NCBI GenBank assembly: GCA_030040295.1
Contig: JASHTZ010000366.1
Span: forward strand, 1-5,372
Direction: 5' to 3'
Origin: Terriglobia bacterium
GTDB lineage: Bacteria > Acidobacteriota > Terriglobia > UBA7540
DNA: 5,372 bases
A model generated the notes under the pieces. The model ran no database searches. It saw nothing but the letters and a program-made list of their open reading frames with translations, and was not told the origin of the DNA. Positions 1 through 5,372 of the stretch are shown here, in pieces. How positions within the stretch are numbered: position 1 is the first letter of the stretch; the number at the start of each line of letters is the position of its first letter. A program made the position numbers and the translations under genes.

Positions 1-1
1 C

Positions 2-670
2 AAGCGAGACCTTGTGGAAATATATCGGCTTGATCCCAAGCGGGTCACAGTCACTTATCCCGGCCCCGGTGAGGATTACAAGCCCATGGACGTCGAGCAA
101 GCCAAGCGGCATTTACAGGAAGCCTACGGAATTGAGGCCCCGTTTATCCTATTTGTGGGAAACCTCGAGCCCAGAAAGAACCTCGCTCGATTGCTCGAAG
201 CTTTTGGGCAGTTGAAGCGGAATGACCGGATATCCTGCAAGCTGGTGATCGTTGGCCAGAAGATCTGGCTTGCCGATAAAATCTTCGAGACTGTTCGCAC
301 TCACTCGTTGGAGCAGCAAGTTCTGCTGACAGGATATGTCCCCTCCGCAGACCTTCCAGCTTTCTATAATGCAGCCTCTCTGTTGATCTATCCATCCCTC
401 TTCGAGGGGTTTGGGCTGCCGGTTGTGGAGGCCATGGCGTGCGGAACTCCGGTGATTACTTCCTTCGGCTCATCGCTGGAAGAGATTGCCAGCGGCGCCG
501 CAGTACTCATCGATCCCTACAGTATTTCATCCATCGTCGCCGCGATCGAGAAGGTGATCAACAGTGCGGATGTGCAGCGGGACCTCCGCGAGGCGGGGTT
601 GGCGCGCGCCGCCCGCTTCAGCTTCCGAAGGATGGCTGAGCAAACGCGGTCCGTTTATCAGCATCTCTGA
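2..670 (+). CDS. GT4-family glycosyltransferase, C-terminal part (5' end outside the window)
   Basis: This is the donor-binding half of a GT-B-fold GT4 enzyme that transfers a sugar from a nucleotide-sugar to a glycan or lipid-linked acceptor in the cytoplasm. The frame is open to the window edge, and the codons before the GTG at 14 read KRDL. They run straight into VEIYRLDPKRVTVTYPG, the usual linker into the second Rossmann domain, so the GTG is internal and the true start lies upstream. Counting from that GTG, the domain opens with FILFVGNLEPRKNLARLLEAF (residues 44-64). The EX7E motif is E131 to E139 in FEGFGLPVVEAMACGTPVI, and these residues bind and position the donor nucleotide-sugar. 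The C-terminus ends cleanly at a TGA. The acceptor-binding N-terminal domain is not visible, so the sugar and acceptor cannot be named; relatives often transfer mannose, rhamnose or glucose. A 53-base gap separates it from the next gene. Confidence 0.9.
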   Translation, partial: KRDLVEIYRLDPKRVTVTYPGPGEDYKPMDVEQAKRHLQEAYGIEAPFILFVGNLEPRKNLARLLEAFGQLKRNDRISCKLVIVGQKIWLADKIFETVRTHSLEQQVLLTGYVPSADLPAFYNAASLLIYPSLFEGFGLPVVEAMACGTPVITSFGSSLEEIASGAAVLIDPYSISSIVAAIEKVINSADVQRDLREAGLARAARFSFRRMAEQTRSVYQHL

Positions 671-723
671 GTGCTTGCAAATCGCGGCGATACGGGGGCT
701 TGTAGAGTCTTTCGGTTACCTCC

Positions 724-1980
724 ATGAAAACACGCGACATCAGCCGGCTCTTTCTCTTGGCCCTGTGCCTATCATGGGGGGGGTTCAACTTGGGCCGTTC
801 CTTGCTCGGCCCCAAATTCGGGTTGGATTTCACACAGTACTACGTGGCTAGCCGCATGGTTCTCGAAGGGGAGGCAAAAGGTATCTACGAAACAGATGGG
901 TACTACCTGGCGAAGGCTGCCTCCTATGGGGCAGTGACCGACGCAGGTGAAGCGATGACCAACGCCTACCCGCCCTTTGCGGCGTTTTGCTTAATTCCCT
1001 TTGCGCTGCTGCCATACAGACCGGCATTGCTGCTGTTCAGCGTCATCAGCTTGCTGGCGCTGGCTGCCGGCGTCGGCGCGTTTTTCGCCAACGAAGAGAT
1101 AGCAAACAGAAGGGATTTTATCCTAGCCGGCCTGCTGATTACGTTTTCGTTCTTCCCGGTTTACTATTCTATTTACATGGGACAGATCAACGCTCTGTTG
1201 TTCCTGTGCATGGCGCTGGCGCTGTACTTTGCCCGACGCGGCAGCGATTGGCCCACCGGGTTCTTCATCGCCGTTGCTGTGCTCGTCAAAATCTTTCCGG
1301 CGGTGCTCATACCGTTCTTTGCCGTTAAACGACAATTCAAGATAGTCATTGCCGCCCTCGTTTCCATGGTCGTACTCGGCGCAGTTTCATTGACCATGTG
1401 CCACCCGAGCCTGTACATCACTTATGTATCACAAGTCCTCCCGCAAAAAGTCGAGGGGGGGGCATTCTACCGCAACCAGGGATTCAGCGGCTTGTTTGCT
1501 CGGCTGTTGACCGACAACATCTACGTCAATGCCCTGGCGAACCGGCCCGCGCTGGCCCATGGTCTGAGCTCTCTCGCCGGCGCATTAGTTCTGGTCGCAG
1601 CGCTAGGCGTGGCAGCCCGCCACGGGAGCAATGCTTCGAGCATCGACTTGGACTTCGGCCTGTGCCTCGTAGCCACCCTGCTCGCGCTGCCCAAATCCTA
1701 TGAGCACTACGCCATCGTCCTCTTGTTTGCCTATTTCGCCATCATCAGGCTAGTGTCCCATGCGCAGGCTGTCCCCCTTACGCCGATCCTGCTAACTTTT
1801 TTGTCGTTCTGCATCTGGACCCTTCTGCTTACGCAGGGAACCGACTATACGCAGCTCCCTCGCAGCGCCCTAACGCAACCGCTGTTCTCCGCCAAATGCC
1901 TGGCGACGGCATTGCTCTTTGTGGCAAGTACGTGGCTCGCGCTGGTACCAGATCAGGCGATTAATCGAGATGAGTGCTAA
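724..1980 (+). CDS. GT87-family (DUF2029) polytopic membrane glycosyltransferase
   Basis: This is a predicted inner-membrane GT-C-fold glycosyltransferase. Characterised members such as mycobacterial PimE use polyprenyl-phosphate-mannose on the extracytoplasmic side. The 418-residue length fits the family. Visible hallmarks are a first hydrophobic segment (about residues 8-24), the DFTQYY motif with the candidate catalytic Asp35, YPP at 82-84, GQINALL at 153-159, KIFPAVLIPF at 189-198, NQGFSGL at 251-257 and LPKSYEHYAIVLL at 322-334. About ten hydrophobic stretches are spread along the chain. The ATG at 724 is the only plausible start: an in-frame TAG lies at 703-705, and the next Met (residue 45) would remove the Asp35 motif. 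No Shine-Dalgarno is visible; the bases before the start read ttacctcc. The last 11 bases overlap the start of the GT2 gene. Two runs of eight G (776-783 and 1455-1462) lie in the reading frame. The family call is firm; sugar and acceptor are unknown. Confidence 0.88.
   Translation: MKTRDISRLFLLALCLSWGGFNLGRSLLGPKFGLDFTQYYVASRMVLEGEAKGIYETDGYYLAKAASYGAVTDAGEAMTNAYPPFAAFCLIPFALLPYRPALLLFSVISLLALAAGVGAFFANEEIANRRDFILAGLLITFSFFPVYYSIYMGQINALLFLCMALALYFARRGSDWPTGFFIAVAVLVKIFPAVLIPFFAVKRQFKIVIAALVSMVVLGAVSLTMCHPSLYITYVSQVLPQKVEGGAFYRNQGFSGLFARLLTDNIYVNALANRPALAHGLSSLAGALVLVAALGVAARHGSNASSIDLDFGLCLVATLLALPKSYEHYAIVLLFAYFAIIRLVSHAQAVPLTPILLTFLSFCIWTLLLTQGTDYTQLPRSALTQPLFSAKCLATALLFVASTWLALVPDQAINRDEC
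776..783 (+). repeat. Poly-G tract, 8 G, near the start of the GT87 gene
   Basis: Eight consecutive G lie across codons 18-20 (Trp-Gly-Gly) in the first hydrophobic segment. The gene is in frame as given. Reading the other frames by hand, one extra G would end translation at the TAG at 849-851, and one lost G would end it at the TGA at 935-937. Either change would remove nearly the whole enzyme. Confidence 0.9.
1455..1462 (+). repeat. Poly-G tract, 8 G, in the middle of the GT87 gene
   Basis: This is a second run of eight consecutive G in the same gene. It spans the last base of codon 244 (GAG), two GGG glycine codons and the first base of codon 247, in a probable extramembrane loop just before the NQGFSGL motif. 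A one-base length change would shift the frame before the C-terminal motif LPKSYEHYAIVLL. Confidence 0.9.
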
Positions 1981-2818
1981 TCATCGGCCGAAAATCACAG
2001 TAGTAATCCCCGTCTTTAACGAGGTGGGAACCATTGGGGAAATCCTTCTGAGGGTTCAGGCCCAGGACTTCGATAAGGAGGTTGTCCTCATCGACGATGG
2101 TTCTACCGATGGCACCCGCGAATTGCTGGTCCAAATTGCGCAGTCGGCAGAGTCCGGTTTGGCCATGACGGACCTCCCCGGCATCAGAGGAAAACTCCGT
2201 ACTGACAACCTTCGCATCTTCTTCCAGGACAAAAACCGGGGCAAAGGTGCGGCGCTGCGCCGGGGATTCCAGGAGGCCCGAGGCGACATCGTGATCATTC
2301 AGGATGCTGATCTTGAGTACGATCCGGCCGATTATCACCAACTGATTGCGCCCATTGAGTCCGGAAGAGCGGAGGTGGTTTACGGTTCGCGATTCCTGGG
2401 TGGCCCGCATCGCGTCTTGCTCTTCTGGCACTACGTTGGGAACAAAATCCTTACAACGGTTTCTGACATGACGACAAATTTGAACCTTTCCGATGTATGG
2501 ACGTGTTACAAAGCATTTAAACGTGGAGTTTTACAAAGCCTTGACTTGCGCGAGGATCGCTTTGGATTTGAGCAGGAGGTAACCATTAAGATCGCGCAGG
2601 GGGGGTGGCGGGTCTACGAGACGCCAATTTCATATCACGGACGATCCTATGCCGAGGGGAAAAAGATTACCTGGAAGGACGGTGTGCGCGCCGTTTGGTG
2701 CATCCTCCGTTACACCCTGCTGTCGGCTCAACCAAGACTATCCCGCACGAGCGGGGATCCTGAGCCTCTGCGCTATGATCGCAAGGAGGAAGTCCATGGC
2801 ATTAGGCAAGACCCCTAG
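1970..2818 (+). CDS. GT2-family glycosyltransferase, DPM/polyprenyl-phosphate sugar synthase-like
   Basis: This is a 282-residue cytoplasmic GT-A enzyme of the DPM_DPG-synthase-like group, which transfers a hexose from GDP- or UDP-sugar to a polyprenyl phosphate. Motifs in order are KITVVIPVFNE (8-18), VVLIDDGSTDGT (38-49), NRGKGAALRRGF (89-100) and the metal-binding DAD of IIQDADLEYDP (112-114). YGSRFLGG (138-145), RFGFEQEVTIKIA (197-209) and SYHGRSYAEGKKITWKDG (221-238) follow. There is no C-terminal membrane anchor; the last 30 or so residues are polar and poorly conserved-looking. I chose the ATG at 1970, which sits directly before the family's N-terminus. A GTG at 1919 would add 17 residues read entirely inside the GT87 gene. 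The start overlaps the GT87 stop by 11 bases, with only a weak AGGCGA at 1955-1960, so translational coupling is likely. From memory, relatives have an acidic residue before TCYK, whereas this protein reads DVWTCYK (175-181). Exact sugar unknown. Confidence 0.88.
   Translation: MSANHRPKITVVIPVFNEVGTIGEILLRVQAQDFDKEVVLIDDGSTDGTRELLVQIAQSAESGLAMTDLPGIRGKLRTDNLRIFFQDKNRGKGAALRRGFQEARGDIVIIQDADLEYDPADYHQLIAPIESGRAEVVYGSRFLGGPHRVLLFWHYVGNKILTTVSDMTTNLNLSDVWTCYKAFKRGVLQSLDLREDRFGFEQEVTIKIAQGGWRVYETPISYHGRSYAEGKKITWKDGVRAVWCILRYTLLSAQPRLSRTSGDPEPLRYDRKEEVHGIRQDP
2599..2605 (+). repeat. Poly-G tract, 7 G, in the GT2 gene
   Basis: Seven consecutive G span the end of codon 210 (CAG) and the two Gly codons 211-212, after the FGFEQEV motif. 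It is the third long G run on the coding strand of two overlapping genes. On its own it is unremarkable; it is listed because of the pair in the gene upstream. Confidence 0.85.
2783..2789 (+). promoter_or_regulatory. Strong Shine-Dalgarno (AAGGAGG) before a small ORF
   Basis: AAGGAGG is the best ribosome-binding site in the window. It sits six bases before an ATG at 2796, inside the 3' end of the GT2 gene, where it encodes Lys and Glu of the polar tail. It supports the small ORF that follows. It could also be chance, since GT2 codons alone account for the bases. Confidence 0.55.
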
Positions 2819-2966
2819 CATCACCCAAGTGACCACTCGCAGGATCCTTGCACTCCGTGAAATCTCCACAGTCCAAGGATTCGAATCTATTCAGAGAATT
2901 TCGCAAGTAGGATTTCATGCGTCTGCTTTGGCACAAATTACTCTCCTAGGTGTGAAATGCGCGTAG
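2796..2966 (+). CDS. Small hypothetical ORF (56 codons) overlapping both neighbours
   Basis: I do not recognise this product. The frame starts at ATG 2796 with an AAGGAGG six bases upstream and ends at a TAG whose last base is 2966. It overlaps the GT2 end by 23 bases and the next GT4 start by 10 bases, since its last codons share ATGCGCGTAG with that start. The predicted peptide begins MALGKTPSITQVTTRR, is rich in Ser, Thr, Gln and Ile, and has a mildly hydrophobic C-terminal third (HASALAQITLLGVKCA). It has no clear membrane helix, signal peptide or metal motif. It fills a stretch that would otherwise be a 138-base gap. Possible roles are a real small protein, a leader peptide whose translation feeds ribosomes to the GT4 gene, or the remnant of a lost gene. 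The evidence is the SD and the tight overlaps only; coding nature is unproven. Confidence 0.4.
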   Translation: MALGKTPSITQVTTRRILALREISTVQGFESIQRISQVGFHASALAQITLLGVKCA

Positions 2967-4141
2967 CCATTGTCCACTATTGGCTGTTGAAACGGGCCGG
3001 CGGAGAGCGCGTCTTAGAGGCTTTATGTGAACTCTTTCCGCAGGCTGACCTGTTCACCCTGATTGCCACGGACAAGATGCGTCGCCATTTCGCGCCGCAC
3101 CGGGTAACTACATCATTCCTGCAGCATATCCCGGGCAGCCTCCGGTTTCACCGGCAGATGCTGCCGCTTTGCCCTCTCGCGCTGGAACAACTCGATTTAA
3201 GGGCATACGACTTGGTAATCAGTTCCGAATCCGGGCCAGCCAAGGGAGTCATTACGTCCACCGACACACTACATATTTGTTACTGTCATTCACCAATGCG
3301 CTATATCTGGGATATGTATCATGATTATACCGATGGCAATGAAATGAGATGCCTGACAAAACTCGTATTCAAGATGGTTTCTCATTACATTCGAATGTGG
3401 GATTTGGCGACCGCCGCGCGCGTAGATCATTTCGTTGCGAGCTCGGAGAATGGCGCCGCGCGGATTCGGAAACATTATCGACGCGAGGCTGAGGTAATCC
3501 ATGTGCCCGTAGATTTGGCGGCCGGTTACCTGGCGGATCGCACCGACGAATACTATTTGGTCGTCGGGCGTTTGGTTGATTATAAACGGACGGACCTGGC
3601 AGTTCAGGCCTGTCGTCGGTTAGGGCGAAGACTCCACGTGGTAGGGCTAGGCCCCCAATACAACCAGTTGAAGGAGCTTTCGGGTCCGCACGTCAAGCTT
3701 TTTGGTGAGTTGACTGACGCCGACAGGAACGAACAATACGCGCGTTGCCGGGCTCTCTTGTTCCCCGGCGAGGAAGACATCGGAATTGTACCAATAGAAG
3801 CGGAGGCGTTCGGCCGACCAGTAATCGCATTCGGCCGGGGTGGAGCAAGAGAAACGGTCGTTGCGCTTGATCCTGATAATGGCATACCGCCCGAACGGGC
3901 CACGGGAATCTTCTTTAAGGAACAATCAGTGGAAGCACTCATGGAAGCAATTCTGGCTTTCGAAGCAACAGAGCATCGCTTTTCACCACCTTTTATCCGG
4001 GCGCACGCGCGGCAATTTGGCAAAGATCACTTTGTGAGCAAAATGGGCCATTTTGTCGTCGAAAAGCTAGAAAGTTTTCGCGAGTCAAGGCCCCATTGGC
4101 GCGTGCAGGCTCCGACACCGGCGACCGGCAGTAAGGGGTGA
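2957..4141 (+). CDS. GT4-family glycosyltransferase, WbaZ-like (probable mannosyltransferase)
   Basis: This is a complete 394-residue GT-B glycosyltransferase, the usual length for the WbaZ-like GT4 subfamily, whose namesake is an O-antigen mannosyltransferase. The N-terminal acceptor domain begins MRVAIVHYWLLKRAGGERVLE, with the GGER loop at 15-18, and includes ISSESGPAKGV (89-98) and the subfamily-typical CHSPMRYIWDMY (110-121). The C-terminal donor domain begins about residue 198 with YYLVVGRLVDYKRTDLAV (199-216). The EX7E pair is E273 and E281 in EEDIGIVPIEAEAFGRPVIAF, followed by GRGGARETV (294-302). The tail beyond about 375 is polar and likely variable. The ATG at 2957 sits directly before the conserved N-terminus, with a modest AGGTG four bases upstream, and overlaps the small upstream ORF by 10 bases. 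It acts at the cytoplasmic membrane face. GDP-mannose is a reasonable donor guess from the family, but a related GDP- or UDP-sugar is possible. Confidence 0.9.
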   Translation: MRVAIVHYWLLKRAGGERVLEALCELFPQADLFTLIATDKMRRHFAPHRVTTSFLQHIPGSLRFHRQMLPLCPLALEQLDLRAYDLVISSESGPAKGVITSTDTLHICYCHSPMRYIWDMYHDYTDGNEMRCLTKLVFKMVSHYIRMWDLATAARVDHFVASSENGAARIRKHYRREAEVIHVPVDLAAGYLADRTDEYYLVVGRLVDYKRTDLAVQACRRLGRRLHVVGLGPQYNQLKELSGPHVKLFGELTDADRNEQYARCRALLFPGEEDIGIVPIEAEAFGRPVIAFGRGGARETVVALDPDNGIPPERATGIFFKEQSVEALMEAILAFEATEHRFSPPFIRAHARQFGKDHFVSKMGHFVVEKLESFRESRPHWRVQAPTPATGSKG

Positions 4142-4431
4142 GGTGAACGCGGCCTCTCATGCCCGCGATGGGCCATTAATGATCGGGCTCCGGAACGAGC
4201 GCACGTCGCCAAAATGTGGAAATACGCTCGCTGCAGATTGTGCTCTTCTCCGTCAACGCTTGGTGGGTAGGGACTATGCGAGCACCGCTTTCTAAAGAGG
4301 CCGGTACCGTATACTACTGCGCAATGGAAAGTGCCCTGACTCATCCGGTTCGAAGCCAAGTGGCGTCGAATGAGAGCCTTGCAGTCTCGGAAGCGTAGAA
4401 AGTAGCGTTCTGTGGCACTTCGTGTCACCTC
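4142..4431 (+). other. Intergenic stretch of about 290 bases without a convincing gene
   Basis: No reading frame here gives a recognisable protein. A 60-codon frame from GTG 4216 and a long minus-strand frame across the region both look random in composition. Structures seen are GCCC-GCGAT-GGGC at 4161-4173, which is a short hairpin with no T run, and a stronger hairpin at 4412-4428. TATACT at 4310-4315 resembles a -10 box but has no good -35 at the right distance. The gap follows a run of overlapping genes, so it is the most likely place for a transcription break or a separate promoter for the heptose genes. I see no tRNA. Confidence 0.5.
4412..4428 (+). other. Hairpin GTGGCAC-TTC-GTGTCAC just before the nucleotidyltransferase start
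   Basis: A 7-base-pair stem (one G-T pair) with a three-base loop, spanning an imperfect dyad. It ends three bases before the first possible start codon (TTG 4432). It is not followed by a T run, so it is a poor intrinsic terminator. As RNA it could hide or shape the start of the next gene; as DNA it could be an operator. Function is inference only. Confidence 0.4.
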
Positions 4432-5256
4432 TTGCTGAGATCTCTCGAATTGGATGTGCTCCACTCCCCGTCCAACGACACTTTGAGTCAACAAAATCAC
4501 CTGACCTTAGATTCCTGCCCCGCCCTGGTTCTGGCGGGTGGTTTGGGCACCCGGCTTCGTGAAGTATTCAGTGATGGACCGAAATGCATGGCGCCGGTGG
4601 CGGGTCGGCCGTTTCTGGAATACCTGCTCGACTTGCTTCGGTCTGCGGGAATCAAGGATGTAACTCTTTGCGTGGGCTACAAGAACGATCAAATCCGCGC
4701 ATGGGTAGGCGATGGCAGCCGGTGGGGGTTACGAGTTCGATATTCCGTTGAGAAGGATTTGCTGGGTACGGCGGGTGCGGTGCGGCTTGCCGCAAGATTG
4801 ATCAAAGCGCGGAGTTGCATCGTGCTGAATGGCGATTCGTTTCTAGAAGTTGACCTCGGGGAGATGCTGGCGTTCCATCGCTCGCACAAGGCGCTGGCTA
4901 CATTGGCCCTGGCGCGCGTGCCCGATGCGAGGCGGTATGGAGGCGTCCGTCTTCGGCGGGATGGAAAAATCAGTGCGTTTTTGGAGAAAGCGGAAACCAA
5001 ACTCGCTCCGGCTTCCTCTCGAAGCGCGCCGCGGTTGATTAATGGCGGCGTGTACGTGCTCCAACGGCGATTCATCGAGTCTATCCCTACAGAAAAGCCT
5101 GTTTCACTGGAAAAGGAAATCTTCCCACGCATGGCCGACGGGAAGCTCTTCGGATTCGTTACGCAAGGATTCTTTATTGATATCGGCGTCCCCACGGACT
5201 ACGCGCGCGCGCAGACCGAATTCGCGAGAAGGTTGGATGAAAGCCGCCTTTCTTGA
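4432..5256 (+). CDS. hddC: Sugar-1-phosphate nucleotidyltransferase, probable D-glycero-alpha-D-manno-heptose-1-phosphate guanylyltransferase
   Basis: This enzyme activates a sugar 1-phosphate with an NTP. By match to HddC-type proteins and by the gmhB neighbour it most likely makes GDP-D-glycero-alpha-D-manno-heptose. Counting from TTG 4432, the nucleotide-binding signature LAGGLGTRLR is at 34-43, followed by DGPKCMAPVAGRPFLEYLL (48-66), LLGTAGA (110-116), LNGDSF with the metal-binding Asp (132-137), LINGGVYVL (202-210) and FFIDIGVPTDY (247-257). The core and the length without the leader are normal. The start is unclear: an in-frame TAG lies at 4396-4398, no ATG precedes the signature, and no Shine-Dalgarno is visible. 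Candidates are TTG 4432, TTG 4450, GTG 4456, TTG 4483 or CTG 4501; relatives start only a few residues before the signature. The 3' end overlaps gmhB by 20 bases. A GMPP- or RmlA-like specificity is the main alternative. Confidence 0.72.
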   Translation: MLRSLELDVLHSPSNDTLSQQNHLTLDSCPALVLAGGLGTRLREVFSDGPKCMAPVAGRPFLEYLLDLLRSAGIKDVTLCVGYKNDQIRAWVGDGSRWGLRVRYSVEKDLLGTAGAVRLAARLIKARSCIVLNGDSFLEVDLGEMLAFHRSHKALATLALARVPDARRYGGVRLRRDGKISAFLEKAETKLAPASSRSAPRLINGGVYVLQRRFIESIPTEKPVSLEKEIFPRMADGKLFGFVTQGFFIDIGVPTDYARAQTEFARRLDESRLS

Positions 5257-5371
5257 CCGCGACGGAGTGATCAATGAAAAGGCTCCGGAGGGTGAATATA
5301 TTGCCCGATGGGAGGAAGTTCGATTCCTGCCCGATGCATTCTCCTCGGTTGCAGCGCTTCACCGTGCGGGA
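5237..5371 (+). CDS. gmhB: D-glycero-D-manno-heptose 1,7-bisphosphate phosphatase, N-terminal fragment (cut by window end)
   Basis: The first 45 codons of a HAD-superfamily (subclass IIIA) phosphatase, cut by the window edge; the full protein is usually about 180-190 residues. MKAAFLDRDGVINE carries HAD motif I, with the nucleophile Asp7 and acid/base Asp9. It is followed by the GmhB-like stretch EYIARWEEVRFLPDAFSSVAALHRAG (20-45). GmhB removes one phosphate from heptose 1,7-bisphosphate in the cytoplasm; in the GDP-heptose branch the alpha anomer is then used by HddC. The ATG at 5237 has AGAAGG four bases upstream and overlaps the preceding gene's end by 20 bases, so the two are probably translated together. 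The HisB phosphatase domain shares motif I, but the neighbour argues for GmhB. Confidence 0.82.
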   Translation, partial: MKAAFLDRDGVINEKAPEGEYIARWEEVRFLPDAFSSVAALHRAG

Positions 5372-5372
5372 T

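Noticed and set aside
675..708. Promoter-like TTGCAA and TAGAGT before the GT87 gene
   Set aside because: The spacer is 22 bases, too long for a sigma-70 promoter, and both boxes are only partial matches.
716..723. ACCTCC just before the GT87 ATG, and CACCTCTT around 4426, resembling the anti-Shine-Dalgarno end of 16S rRNA
   Set aside because: Short pyrimidine-rich matches are expected by chance, and no mechanism is supported by the sequence.
1919..1969. Upstream GTG start for the GT2 gene
   Set aside because: The 17 added residues lie wholly within the GT87 coding end and precede the normal family N-terminus; the ATG at 1970 fits better.
1961..2431. 156-codon minus-strand frame opposite the GT2 gene
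   Set aside because: The opposite strand carries all GT2 motifs in order; this frame has none of its own.
4289..4315. Promoter TTTCTA plus TATACT
   Set aside because: The -10 is good but the -35 is half-matched at a 15-base spacer; not enough to call a promoter.
4340..4365. tRNA-like T-loop GGTTCGAAGCC
   Set aside because: The flanks do not form the 5-bp T stem, and no anticodon arm or acceptor stem is found around it.
4027..4500. 157-codon minus-strand frame across the gene-poor stretch
   Set aside because: It runs antisense into the GT4 gene's conserved end, has random-looking composition rich in Arg, Ser and His, and shows no domain or Shine-Dalgarno.
4689..5195. 168-codon minus-strand frame inside the nucleotidyltransferase gene
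   Set aside because: It is the antisense shadow of a gene with clear motifs; the peptide is low-quality Ser/Arg/Pro-rich sequence.

Overview
The window reads as part of a surface-glycan (O-antigen, capsule or S-layer-type polysaccharide) biosynthesis locus. All recognisable genes lie on the plus strand. GC content is roughly in the mid-50s percent by eye. The GDP-heptose enzymes, the GT87 membrane glycosyltransferase and the DPM-like GT2 suggest a Gram-negative soil or environmental bacterium. The style of the GT2 and GT87 proteins reminds me of Acidobacteriota, but that is an impression from memory and is not proven by anything here.

Layout from left to right. (1) Bases 2-670: the C-terminal half of a GT4 glycosyltransferase, whose start lies before the window. 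(2) Bases 724-1980: a multi-spanning GT87 (DUF2029) glycosyltransferase carrying two runs of eight G. (3) Bases 1970-2818: a GT2 dolichyl/polyprenyl-phosphate-sugar-synthase-like enzyme, whose start overlaps the GT87 stop by 11 bases. (4) Bases 2796-2966: an unrecognised 56-codon ORF with a near-perfect Shine-Dalgarno; it overlaps both the GT2 end and the start of the next gene. (5) Bases 2957-4141: a complete WbaZ-like GT4 glycosyltransferase. (6) Bases 4142-4431: a stretch of about 290 bases with no convincing gene and one clear hairpin next to the following start. (7) Bases 4432-5256: a sugar-phosphate nucleotidyltransferase, most likely the GDP-heptose enzyme HddC, with an uncertain start. 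(8) Bases 5237-5371: the N-terminus of a GmhB-type heptose bisphosphate phosphatase, cut by the window end.

How the genes may work together. HddC and GmhB are two of the four enzymes that make GDP-D-glycero-alpha-D-manno-heptose, so the locus probably supplies its own activated heptose. The two GT4 enzymes would add sugars from nucleotide donors on the cytoplasmic face of the membrane. The GT2 is a candidate for charging a polyprenyl phosphate with a hexose, which the overlapping GT87 could then use on the other side of the membrane. These are ordinary families. The parts worth a second look are the poly-G tracts (possible phase variation), the small SD-led overlapping ORF, and the GT2-GT87 pairing. 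I do not see a clearly new kind of system.
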